From assembly GCA_030549205.1 (NCBI GenBank), contig JAUKTV010000004.1, positions 1,488,001-1,552,000 of the forward strand: a DNA stretch of 64,000 bases, written 5' to 3'. The translations under genes and the position numbers were made by a program. This document shows positions 31,720 through 42,547 of the stretch, piece by piece (the first letter of the stretch is position 1; every line of letters starts with the position of its first letter). The notes beneath the pieces were generated by a model that did not search any database, was not told where the DNA came from, and saw only the letters and a program-made list of their open reading frames with translations. This DNA is from Apiosordaria backusii (taxonomy: Eukaryota > Ascomycota > Sordariomycetes > Sordariales > Lasiosphaeriaceae).

Positions 31720-33356
31720 ATGTCGACCACAACGTACCGCACTGCCACCACAGGGACACGATGGCCGCCTTCACACAACTCCACGACGGCTGGCGTGGGA
31801 GCCGACACTGACCGGTCAATTGGACAACCACCTGATTTTGACCCTCCAACACCTCCTACCAGTCGTCCTTGGAGTCCCCCGGGTGCTCAATCCGAGATTT
31901 CCACTCAACCATGGCCGTTCAGCGATGCGGGTGGGACAACTGTCGTTGGTGATCGAAATGAGAAGAAGCGCTCGTTTGCGACGAAATGGTTTCTAGCTGG
32001 AATAGTTGTTGCGCTTCTCGTCATCATCGCCATTCTGGGAGGAGTGTTTGGGAGCCGGTTAGCAGCGCAGAACTCCTCGTCAAGGTACTTCATACCTTGT
32101 CTCTGTCTCGGTTCCGGACGCTAACCCCTTTCTCCAACAGCTCCGATGGTTCTTCTACTGATGGCTCAGGCAATGAACCAAAGGAAACCGTCACCCAAGG
32201 CAAACCAACTACCTTCCCTAATCCCTCGGCCGGCGGTGGCAGTAACTCAGGCGGTAGCTCAACTCCGACCTCCCCATCGGGCACCTCCCCAACCTTCGAA
32301 TCAACCTCCATCTGCCAAGGCAACATCTGCCCCTCTGTCCTCTCCGTCGCCCAATATGCCTCCCCCCCAACAGCCTTCCTCTTCGGCCTCGGCCAAGACA
32401 ACGCAGTCTGGTACCGCGCCACCAACGGGGAGAAGTGGCTTTCTGACTGGGAGTCACTTGGAGGTGACATGATCTCCCAACCTTCCGCTGCGTCATTAGA
32501 CAACAACATGGTTGATGTCTTTGTGTACGCCCGCAACAATACCATCCAGACCAAACGATATTACAACGGGAAATGGAACGACACTTGGTCTGAACTCGGG
32601 AAAGCGATCACCAGCCCTCCTTATGCAGTCGCGTGTGGAGATCAGCAGATGGATGTGGTGATCAGGGGTACATCAGGGGGGTTGCATAGGATATATTATA
32701 AACCTTATGCGGGGTGGTCAGGGTGGGAGAATCACGGCGGTGGGTTGAGTTCCTACCCCGTGGTAGGGTGCGGACCTGGACCATGGAGACTGGCGGTGTT
32801 GGGATACCGAGGGACAGCACAGCCATTATTCACCAGCACCTGGCTTGGTGCTTGGACGGGGTGGGTAGAAGCAGGGGGGAATTTCAGGGGGCAGCTTGCT
32901 ATTGCTTCGAGAACAACAGAAGAAAGTCTTGTGTTTGGGATCACAGTCAACCGAACGATGGAGTACTACAACTGGACCAAGACCGGGGATGATGAAACCA
33001 ACAAGTTGATTGATTTGGGAGGGAGTTTCCAGTCGACGCCGGTGGTGTTTGTCGCGGGAGCCGATAGGTTGGATGTATTGGCTGTGGGGAGGGATGATAG
33101 GCTGAAGCATAGGGCGTTGATTGGGCAGACGTGGGCGGAGGAGTGGCAGGATTTAGGGGGGGCGTTTAATAGCACGCCGGCGGTGGTATCGGTGGTGCCG
33201 GGGAAGGTGTCGGTTTATGGGTTGGGGGTTGACGGGGCGCTGTTTCATGGGACTTGGAAGGTTCAGGCGAGGGAGTTTGAGTGGAAGGATGGGCCGGATT
33301 GGCTGGCGGATGGGGGGGAGTTGTCGTTGACGGGGATGAAGTTTAGTGGTGTTTAG
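31720..33356 (+). CDS. Type II membrane protein with PLL-like beta-propeller lectin domain
   Basis: Two exons, 31720-32084 and 32141-33356, 526 aa; the 56-nt intron is in phase. Residues 1-89 are a Pro/Ser/Thr-rich cytoplasmic segment ending in KKR. A transmembrane helix follows at about 90-110 (WFLAGIVVALLVIIAILGG). Next comes a Ser/Gly/Thr linker of about 70 residues, then a C-terminal domain with repeated blades of the form W-ESLGGDMISQPSAASL, MVDVFVYARNN-IQTK and GWSGWENHGGGLSSYPVV. This periodicity matches PLL-type/DUF346 seven-bladed lectins and fucose-binding propellers. The likely role is a surface-anchored sugar binder; sugar specificity cannot be read. One cysteine pair (ICQGNIC) precedes the propeller. 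Codons shift from C-ending to G-ending. Confidence 0.82.
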
Positions 33357-33900
33357 GGGGGTTGCTTACTGTTGGAGCTCTTAGTGTCAGTAAATAATGT
33401 ACCTGATTGCTGCCCTGGTAAATGGTTCGTGTGGTAGTGGTCAGCGGTATCTAGCTTCACTTATAAGTTCCGGATATCACCGCAATCCGGAATCCAGCAG
33501 AGTCTCCCTCCAAAATGAAAACAACTGCTCAGCCGTAAAGGTCATCCGCGTAGGCTCGACATGTGTATTGTCAATTTGAGTCCACAAGACCAAACCAATA
33601 CTATCACCCAGAGTGCATCATGCATCACTTGCACTCCGAGTCGGGACTGATTCCTTTCCTCTCCATTCTTCTCTGAGCTTCAGTTGAGGTTTTCAGAAAC
33701 GTTGAGAAATTCCTTGATAAAGAAGCAACCAAGACTCTGTCATTTCATTCATGCCTTTCCAATATTTCTCTCTTCTTTTTTCTTTGATGTCCACGGGGTG
33801 TTCGTTGCAAGAAGTGTTACTCCCTGAATCGCACCACTCTCAGAGGTAGAAACCCCGCTATGGGAACCGTAATTCTTGTTTATTTTATTATCACATGACA
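33357..33900. other. Intergenic before tRNA-Met
   Basis: About 540 bp with no coding bias; T/C-rich around 33740-33790. Nothing recognised. Confidence 0.4.
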
Positions 33901-34009
33901 GGGAGCTTGGCTCAGTTGGAAGAGCGCAGGTCTCATACTGAATTGTATGATCTGGATGCTTAACACCAGAGTTATCCTGAGGTCGTGAGTTCGAGCCTCA
34001 CAGTTCCCA
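33901..34009 (+). tRNA. Elongator tRNA-Met(CAT) with a 36-nt intron
   Basis: The exons fold perfectly. The acceptor is GGGAGCT/AGTTCCC, the D arm GCTC...GAGC, the anticodon arm CAGGT-CTCATAA-TCCTG, the T arm GTGAG-TTCGAGC-CTCAC, and the discriminator A. The intron at 33938-33973 starts directly after position 37. The T31:T39 mismatch and the CAT loop match eukaryotic elongator tRNA-Met. The TTCGAGC T-loop rules out the initiator form. A 36-nt intron is longer than the 14 nt of the tRNA-Tyr here. Confidence 0.94.
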
Positions 34010-34563
34010 CTTCTTTTTCTGCCCCCCACACAACAAAAACACACAGCCCCTGTGTGTTGTGTTCTTGGGTTGCTATCTGCAAATAATCAACATTTTTTCT
34101 TTTAGCCCTATGATATTTTTCTTGTCCTTTAAAAACATGGCCATGAATAATGATAACGGTGTTATTCTTCTGCTTGGCTTGGAATGGACGAAAGTACAAG
34201 TTGCAAGCTCAAAGCATACCACTGAACAAACAACAGAATAAAACACTCGGTAAAGATTTAAAAATAGGTATTAGTGGCACAAGCCAGTATGTATGGGGTA
34301 TATTTTCAAAATTATAACTTGGTATCTCGCTCCTAGTACCTAAAGAAAGCGGTATCATGTTTGGACCATCCTAATCATCTCCACATTCATATTCAACTCA
34401 TTCCTACTCATTCATTCATCCACCCATCCATACATCCCTATTGTCAATTACAGCCCACTCCAACCCGTCGGGCGACTATCTTACTATCATGTTTATGGCA
34501 CAATCCAGTCATGCTAAAAGTCTAATATTGTTGCACTTGATTTGTTGATTGAAAAAGACTCAT
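34010..34563. other. Intergenic, 3' region of the ammonium transporter
   Basis: AT-rich 550 bp. A T run (TTTTTTCTTTTAG) follows the tRNA at 34092 and could serve Pol III termination, though a nearer TTCTTTTTCT lies at 34012-34020. No gene seen. Confidence 0.4.
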
Positions 34564-36103
34564 TTAAGCCTTCTCGGTGGGCTCGGCAGTCGAACCCTTG
34601 ACGCTAGCAGCAGCGCTGCCGCCGACAAGGACGTCGTTGACGTGGCGGCTGAGCTCAACGTAGTCGTAGGCGAACTCGCCGAGCTCGGCATCATCAAGAC
34701 CGATCTCCTCAACCTCGGGGCTGACGCGGAGGGACAGGCCGGGGACGAGGTTCATGAGGAAGCAGATGAGGCAGGTCACGACGAAGGAGTAGGCGAAGCC
34801 GGCAACAGAGTCGGCGAGCTGGTAGCCGAGCTGGATGTAGTTCTGATTGACCCAGCCACCACTAATCTTGGTAGAGCCATCGAGAGCGGCAATCCAGTCA
34901 CTGTGTGAATCTGTTAGTGGACATCATTTTGAATTTTCTAGCTGGGAGAACTTACGCGGCAAAGATACCGGTGAGGAGGTTACCAACAATACCACCGACA
35001 CCGTGCTCGGCGAACACATCGAGGGGCTCGTCAATGCCAATGAGGAACTTGAGCTTGGTGGCAAAGTTGCAGATGATACCACCGCAGACACCGAAGATGA
35101 CGGCAGACCAGGGAGGGATGTAGCCGGCAGCAGGGGTGATGGTAACGAGGCCAGCAATGACACCGGAGCAGAAACCGACTGTGGACCACTTCTTTTCAAG
35201 ACGATAATCGAGGAGGCACCAGGTGAAGCCACCAACGCAAGCAGAGATGTGGGTAACAAGGCAGGCCATGACGGCACGGGTGTTGGCAGCGAGGGCAGAT
35301 CCGCCGTTGAAGCCGAACCAACCGACCCAGAGGAAGACCGTGCCGAGGACGACGTGGGTGACGTTGTGGGGGCGGTAGGGGAGGCCATTGACCTTGTTGT
35401 AGCCAGTGCGCTTTCCGAGCATCAGGGAGTAGGCAAGGGCGGCAGCACCGGAGCTGATGTGAACGGGAGTACCACCGGCGAAATCGAGACCGCCCATGAC
35501 GAAAGACCAGCCGTGAGCGTTCCAGGTCCAGTAGGCAATAGGATCGTAAACAATGGTGGCCCAGATGAAGATGAAGACAATGGCGGGGAGCATGCGGCCA
35601 CGATCAGCAGCGGCACCGATGGCCAGAGCCGGACTAAATTCAAGTTAGCAAACCTGATTTCGAACTGCAGGTGTTGAGGACACAAACGTGATAGCAGCGA
35701 ACATGCCCTGGTAAAGGCAGAAAAGGATATCAGGAAGCTTGGAGCTACCGACGCTGGGCTGGCCGAGGACCTTCATGAGCCCAAAGTTGGAAAGATCACC
35801 AATGAAGGAGCTTCCAGTGTGAGAGAAAGCCAGAGAGTAACCCCAAAAGAACCATTGGAATCCCACCACGGCTATGGATATCAAAGACAGCCAAATCAAC
35901 GCCAGAGCAGACTTGCGACGGGCAAGACCGCTGTAGAAGAAACCGACACCGGGGACCATGAGAAGCACAAGACCACTGCAGGTCATGATCCAGGCGAAAT
36001 CACCAGCCGAATAGGGGGCATTAATGTCTTCGAGGAGGGGGTTGACGCCGGGGTCAGCGAAGCCCGCCGGGCCGGTGTACTCAGAAACGGTGTAGGACGA
36101 CAT
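34564..36103 (-). CDS. Ammonium transporter (Amt/Mep family)
   Basis: Three exons on the minus strand: 36103-35688, 35633-34956 and 34900-34564, giving 476 aa; introns of 54 and 55 nt join in phase. Amt signature DFAGGTPVHISSGAAALAYS is present. The pore twin histidines fit His197 in TPVHIS and His349 in AEHGVGGI, and the ammonium-site Asp is Asp189, eight residues before the first His as in AmtB. Eleven hydrophobic helices can be traced, beginning with FAWIMTCSGLVLLMVPGVGF. The cytosolic C-terminus carries YDYVELSRHVNDVLVGG, the regulatory tail seen in Mep/Amt proteins. It moves ammonium across the plasma membrane. Fungal members are normally under GATA-factor nitrogen control, and GATA sites lie upstream (see 36339-36453). 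Confidence 0.97.
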
Positions 36104-36338
36104 GGTGAAGACTTGTCGAGGAGTCGAAAAAGGGTCTGTCCCTCTGAAACCAGGACCGGTACTCCGGGCTGTGTTGAAGTGAAGGCCGCAGAGTGAAGAG
36201 GAAAGATGAGTCCTGAATCATGCGGGATACCCAGAGTAATAAAATACACTGTGACCTCGCCGGGAGAGTCGTAGGTACCACCCATGCATCACAGCCGAGC
36301 CGAACTGGGGCTCCGACAGGAAGATGCCTTGCGGCCAC

Positions 36339-36453
36339 GATAAGACCATCCTCATCATTTATCACCCCTAGAAGTGCCTCCATTCCCTTTTTGGAGGACT
36401 GCTCTGTTGGCCAAGGTACTGCATGCGCAATGGATTGGTGGGTCTCACCGATA
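36339..36453. promoter_or_regulatory. Cluster of HGATAR sites upstream of the ammonium transporter
   Basis: CGATAAG at 36338-36344, TTATCA (TGATAA on the other strand) at 36359-36364 and CGATAAG at 36449-36455 lie 235-350 bp before the start codon. The first two are about 20 bp apart on opposite strands; NIT2/AreA-type activators are known to need paired GATA elements within about 30 bp. Confidence 0.55.
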
Positions 36454-39296
36454 AGGAGCTGGGCGTTCTCAGCGGTTTGGTGGGGGGGTTTTGTCTTGTC
36501 GTCCACACCCCTGTCGGTTCCGACTCTCGTGTTAATCCGGGCGAGCAGCACGCTTCCCGCAGCCTAGGGCCTGGCATCATGTCTTTTTTTTCCCCATCCC
36601 GTCAAGCCGGATCTGTCATCTGTGAAGGATTCAGGACAGAGGGGGAGAATTACGATTATCGATCATGATCGCATCAATGGAGGTGGCTGGGTTAGGTGTG
36701 CTGTTTCGGCTCGTGAGTGTGGAGGTGTTTACCACATTGTGAGTTCAAGCTTCACGAGAAGTCTGATATCGGGGAAGGAAGCAGTCTTGCCCGATTGAGT
36801 GGGGCTGGGATGGAACAGCCAATGATGTCCTCCATGGATCCTGCCATGGATCCTGCCATTTGAGCATCTTCGGTTTCACAGCGTCAACCTCACCTGATGA
36901 AACTCGGTGTGAGCCTTCCGTCTTCCAGCTGAGCTTTACCATGTTGATCCCTTGACTTTCTTGGGAATGCAAGAACCTCAAAGAGAGCGCTTGCAAATTT
37001 TCATTTTGATATTGAACTCTAGGTAAAGTACACTATTAGAGATTGGGCACCCCTGGGACCCTGTTGATCGTGGGCGGATTCCCCAGGTTGTGCCTATCGT
37101 TCTCGCCTGCAGTCAGTCATGTCACTGCAAGGCGTGGTTTCGATGCAGGGTTGCATGCAGTGACTGTTCTGTGCGTTTCCCTGTATTTAAACAATAAACG
37201 ACAGTGGAGGTGGCATCTCTCGCCAACTCGATCGAATGAGTGGTTCGACAGTGTGGGCCAAATTCCGTGATGCATGGACTACTGGTACCAGCATCTTAAC
37301 ATCACCGAAAGTCAGCCCAACGGAGAACACAATCCGTGCGGTGCCCTCTCGGGCAACGGGTAAGGGTTGACAAAATCGGCTCAACTGGACGCCACAAACG
37401 CCCGAAACCGCCATTCCGACATCACTTCGTACCGGCCGCCAACAGCACCTCTAGAACACAATGAGGGTAGACGACGAATGTGCTGTCTCTACCGCGCCTG
37501 TCGTCATCGAGAAAGAAACGGTTCCGGAGATAAGAATCTACTCTATTGGTCTTTTAGGTCTCCCGGTGTGTTGATTGTAAGACTCCATGAACAGCCCGTT
37601 GAGCTTGATATGGATCACAAAGCGATTTTCAGACTGCTAGAAAGAGAAACAGAAATCACCTTTTTTCCCGCTTATCCTTATCAGCTCCACAGACTCCAAG
37701 CGCTACGATCAACCATGCGTCTGACTTTATTTGGTTCCCTCGTGGTGCCCCGCAGGCGGATATCGTCGATATTTCGCCCGTCTGACCAGCAAACAAGAAA
37801 AACACCCAAGACCTGCAGCCTTTCAATAGAAGCAATGCCTGAGAGCCGAGGATCCGTGGTATCAAGCCATGTCCTTTATGTTCGATAAAACCCAACCGAT
37901 GCAACCACTCCTAAGCTCGGGTTAGCGAACAAGACGAGTTGAAGCAAGCAGACTGGTGATTACACAGAGAAATGGTGTTGTGTGATTGGTCAGTTTCTTA
38001 TCTCTTGGCAAACGTCCCACTTCAAAGCCCGCCTTGGCTGAAAGGTGGTGACCGCCCTATCGGCTTTGGCGCACCTCCTTCCCTCGATGGGAGGTCCTCA
38101 TCTGACAGGTTGATTTTTGGAGCTTTCAAGTGCTTGAAAGTTTTATTTTGAATGATGCACGAGTTTTGGCAACACGTCCAACAACAGATGGAAAACTGCG
38201 GTAAGATGGGATCACGAACATCCAATTTTCTGTTCGCGTCTGTGTAACCTGTCAGACAGATAATGGTCAGTGCGTCTCTCAGCTTGAGCCTGTGAGCAAC
38301 AACAACCGGCAACTTTCAGTCCTGATCATGATCTTACCTTATAAGCGCCATCCTCAGTAAGAATCCTTATCTTGCCGGGACCCCTCCCCTGTTCTGTCAG
38401 TCTCAGCAGAAAAGACATCACATCAAGACCCCGACAAGGCTGCCCCCAGAAAAGCCTAGCGCCCCTCCACTCTGTCCGCCTTGGCAGAAGCTTATTTTCT
38501 GGGGCCCCGGACACGACAACTGATAACGATTTTTCCACCTGATCACGAGCCCCATAGGAACATGTGCTTTGCCTCTCTCTCCTCCACTGCTGTGCCATTC
38601 CCTCCCGTACCCGTGTGGTCTTCATCCATGGACCTGGGAATCATATGGCACGCACACTACCTGGTACATACAAAGTAGATTTAATCTATCCACCTTCTCT
38701 TGCAGAAAACAACACCCCACTAAAGAGGAAGGAGGTTCCAACACTGCGGTTCCCAGGGGCCACCCACTGAGACCGTCAATAAAAATGCAAAAGTTCAAGA
38801 CAGGCATACCCCCCAGCTACATGTAGATCATTTGGCTTTTGAAGTCTTGTATCTTGACGCACAATGCAATGTCCATCTGCCTCGGACTTTGGTTCCAAAG
38901 ATGAAGGGTACAAGGGGAAGTGAAACATGGGATGGAACCAATACAGTCTGAGAGGGTGTGACAGTGCGACCTTTGCTTAACATGCTTTCCAACTAGAGGA
39001 GAAACGATCCACGTCTGATATCTCATCCTCTGAATTCTCACTCAGGTCTCAAGTCCCTCCTTTTCATCAGGAAATCTCACATCCAAGACCTCTCAAAGCT
39101 CGTCCTTCACTTCTTATACACATCAGAATCATATCAGACACAAAGACGACTTATCTTGACATCACCATAGTCAGCAAAATTTCCTGTTATCCTCATCCCG
39201 ATTTCCCTCCCTTCCCAGCTCACAAAAAAACCAACCCATTCTAATTCTGCAAGAATAAGGTACCATCCCGAGTCATATCATATTGAATTCACACAT

Positions 39297-39310
39297 CCCC
39301 CCCCCCCCCC
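39297..39310 (+). repeat. Homopolymer run of 14 C
   Basis: An uninterrupted C14 tract lies inside the leader-like sequence of the 36-40 kb gap. Such tracts are slippage-prone and length may be unreliable. Confidence 0.8.
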
Positions 39311-40165
39311 ATTTCAACAACCACACAACAGCAGTCCCACACCGCAGAGCCGTAGCCCAAGAAAAGCTATTCATTCTTGAGACCAGGATTTAATCCCTCC
39401 CCTTTCTCTCTTCTCGACCATCACCTCTTTTATTGGGTTCCTGATTTCCCTCAGATTGTCACCAAAGGTGTGTGCGGAAAAAGAAAAAAATGTCAGATGT
39501 GTTTCACCAAGGCACAATCACATTTTCACCATTGAGAAATAAGTATCACCAAATCACAGAGAGACCGAAACAACCCTTCTAGAAACCTCAGGCATCCCCC
39601 ATTTCCTGCAAGTCCACTCCTGGCACCTGACGCCATCACCAGCCCAACCGCCCACCACACACCCACGCAGCAGCTAACAACGTCAGCACAGACTAACCCC
39701 ATATGTTACTTCATCTTAACCCCCTCATCTCGGACATATACCTCCTAGCAGCTATGTGCCCAGGTGGGACAGCAGGGACCTTGGCTCAACGTATCGATGC
39801 TACACCACTACTGTAGGTACGGACCGTTCGAAACTCGTTACATGCAGGTCGACGGGGCCTCATTTTTGTCAGACTGCACAATGGTATTGCTTGCATCTAG
39901 CTATTTCAAGCTGCATTGGTGCGGGCCAGCACAGAGCTGACGAATCCATTAAAAGAGTGTGTTGCCTGTGGATTTGAAACCATATGGTCCAACAATGTTG
40001 AGGTAGCAATAATCCCTTTCATCAAGACAGCGGGTTTTATGACAAAACACTATGCTCAACATCGCTTTCCTTCTCAACCTGTCCTAGATTTTACCTCCTC
40101 GACCCATGTCCGTTTTATTCGCCAATTTTCACTGTCGATAGGTCAGAACCAACAACTGACATACA

Positions 40166-42547
40166 TTACATACATTCCAAGAACAGCAACACACTTACAA
40201 CCTCAATCCAACGAGCCATCCACTTTTCCACGGTAGCCTTTGCTTCATCGACAAGTCCCAACTCTGCAGTCACGTCAGTCCAATGTCCACCGTGCCTTTT
40301 CGCATTCAGCAACCCACCTAGAAGAAGCTGGACACTGCCACGAATGCCCGACTCGAGTGCCGACGCGATCCAAGCATGGGTATAGCTGGTGTGCTCGCCA
40401 ATGAAAATCATCTGTTTTCATACTATCAACTGATTGTCATCTCAGAAATAATCAGGGGTGTAACTCACATTGTGGTGCGTTTTGAAGTATTCAGGCAGGT
40501 AGAGCTGATGTTGTCCAACAGTAGGATCCGCCCAGCTGGCGCCTTCGAGGGGATCGAGCGCTCCACAAACACGCCTGAACTTGCCCGTGTATTGTTCCTG
40601 AGCAACATCGCCGTGGATTCCTACCATGGCATCTAGCACATACCGAACATGCTCGCTCTCGTTCATTGCTATCCACTTATCAGTCCACTCAGGGTTCGAA
40701 ACGTAGGATGCGAGAAGGGCGCCCGGGCCGGTGCCGTTGATGTTGTACGATGGATAACAAATTGACCCGATTCCAGGGTAATCCGGCCCAGCTACATAGC
40801 ATGACCCGTAGATGGGTTCGTCAAGGTGCTCCCAGAACCGAGTTTCAAACTCCAGAGCAACTTTGCAAGCCGATGTGTATGGGAGGGTCGAGATGGCTTC
40901 TTTCATGACGTCGTTGAGCCCCGAGATTTCCTAGTGTCTCATCGCTGAGAAGGGAACCGCGAAAAGGACGTAGTCATGTGTGGTGCTATCGATCTCCCCA
41001 GTGTCATTGTCTCTTGACTGCAAAGTAACCGTGTGTTGCGTCAATGAAGGCTGGACCAATTCGATGCGCCGATTCATGGTGATTGCATCCTCGACAAGAG
41101 ACTCGAAAGACTGCGGAAGCCTCGACATGCCTGTGATTTCCCCAATGTCAGCAACAATAAAGTGTTCATGATGTCCAGGGTGCTCCCCACCTCCATCGAT
41201 GGTTTTCCAGGTCGTCGTATTCAAATACAAATCCTCGCAAAGCTGACAACCAGATTAGCAGGCTGACCAGTCCCCAAAGCCACGTTGATGTTGGTGCATA
41301 CCTTGTCCCAGAACGACGAAGCACCTTTACCCCAATACCCGAATCGAGTATCGTTCACGTTGTTGTTGAGATACTCAGCAGTGAAAGCAAACTCACTCCA
41401 TTGGTTTCCCGCGAGGTCGAATAGTCCCTCGTCTATACCTTCAGTCAGTACCAGAAGCAAGCGATGGGTCGGAGGAAGGTTTTGGACGAGGCATACCGAG
41501 CCACTTGCGGTGAGCCGTGAACATGTTGTTGGCCATCTCCACGCAAAAGTCCTTGCATGGCAAAGCCTTGTTGACTGTGTCGAAAATCTCCTCCATGGAC
41601 AGCCCTGGTTGACCCGCTGCGCCTTGGTTGTCGGGTCTGCCCCTTTGTCCATCTATCTCACCAACGCGGTTTGATCCACCTTCATGGGGGAGCTGGCGAC
41701 CACCGGCTTCGAGCCAATTGATGAAATTGATCTGAAGTCCATCGTCAGCCTCATTCAGCCTGTTCATCTCTTCCACCAGTTGGAAGACGAGTTGATGATC
41801 CGACATGTTGTAGGTCTGGTTGGCAACAGTAAGTGTCATGGGAACTCGCATGGGACCCATCTCTTGGTAACTGTAATCGAAAGGGCCGCCGCTCAAGTAT
41901 ACTGTCTGCACCCGGCCACCAAGACGATGTCCGCCCTCGATGATGCTGACGCTGGAGAGACCCTGTTGTGTCAAGCAAAGATAAGCCATGAGGCCAGACA
42001 TGCCAGCGCCGACAATGGCAATGCTTTTACGCCTGGCGGCAGCGGCATCGACAGCGCTACACTCGGCGTTCTTGAGCACTTCGACGCCGTCAAACCAAGG
42101 TCCCCAAACATCTACACCTGTAGAATTGTCCATCAAAATGCTGTTGGGATCATTGCTGCGGCGGGAAAGGCGTGCATGCCGTCTCCTGGCCATCGTGTCG
42201 AGATCCAAGTGTTGCTTTTGGCTTCTGCCCACTAATACATCTGTGGTATTGCTCCATGCCGAAATGCAGCCGCCGGAAAAGACATCATCGGGGACCACCT
42301 AAATCAGTCGGTCTTGGGAGGCATCTGTACTCGTTGTGATGAAGTGGTGGGAGTCGCTTGAGCTTAGCTGTTCGCAAGAGCCATATGTGAAGTCAATGGC
42401 ACCTTCGACAGGCTGTACATGATCGACATATATGTTGCAAAGTCTTGAGTTCAATGGGACTCGGGTCTCAATTCGTATCGAGAGGGTATTGACATATTGG
42501 GCGGCTGCTAGGGCCAATGAACCGAGGGCTGCTGGCCAGAGCTTCAT
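40166..42547 (-). pseudogene. L-amino-acid-oxidase-like flavoprotein with two in-frame TAG codons
   Basis: Exons on the minus strand are 42547-41497, 41432-41302, 41233-40469 and 40411-40166; all junctions are in phase and give 730 codons. Two TAGs interrupt the frame, at 42301-42299 (codon 83) and 40933-40931 (codon 495). Both lie in conserved, biased coding sequence, and no other stop or frameshift is present. Features: signal peptide MKLWPAALGSLALAAAQ; FAD motif IAIVGAGMSGL at about 178-188; GG doublet IIEGGHRLGGRV; PFDYSYQEMGPMRVP; AVPFSAMRH next to the second TAG; C-terminal FIGEHTSYTHAWIASALESG, the FAD-binding end of the family. It would oxidise L-amino acids to keto acids, ammonia and H2O2 outside the cell. 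The TAGs may be decay, or may be read as Trp after A-to-I editing. The end is uncertain: a GTAAGT near 40185 could add another small exon. Confidence 0.8.

Larger units (their letters stand above)
36104..40165. other. Long intergenic region (4 kb) without an accepted gene
   Basis: No ORF here has biased codon use together with splice sites; the longest, 37367-37888 (173 codons), resembles nothing. Visible items are the GATA cluster, a 12-nt tandem duplication (ATGGATCCTGCC twice, 36833-36856), and a C-run of 14 at 39297-39310. A 450-bp stretch at 39040-39480 is pyrimidine-rich on the plus strand and resembles a fungal 5' leader, but no ORF follows it. Confidence 0.45.

Noticed and set aside
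37367..37888. 173-codon plus-strand ORF in the 4-kb gap
   Set aside because: Unbiased composition, no domain, no leader or splice signals.
40920..40980. Intron ending at CACTAG to remove the second TAG of the oxidase
   Set aside because: The only close GT would give a 39-nt intron that removes the conserved VLFAVPFSAMRH strand.
42260..42330. Intron ending at ATTTAG to remove the first TAG of the oxidase
   Set aside because: The available donors would give an intron of 34 nt or delete conserved N-terminal sequence; the TAG remains in conserved coding context.
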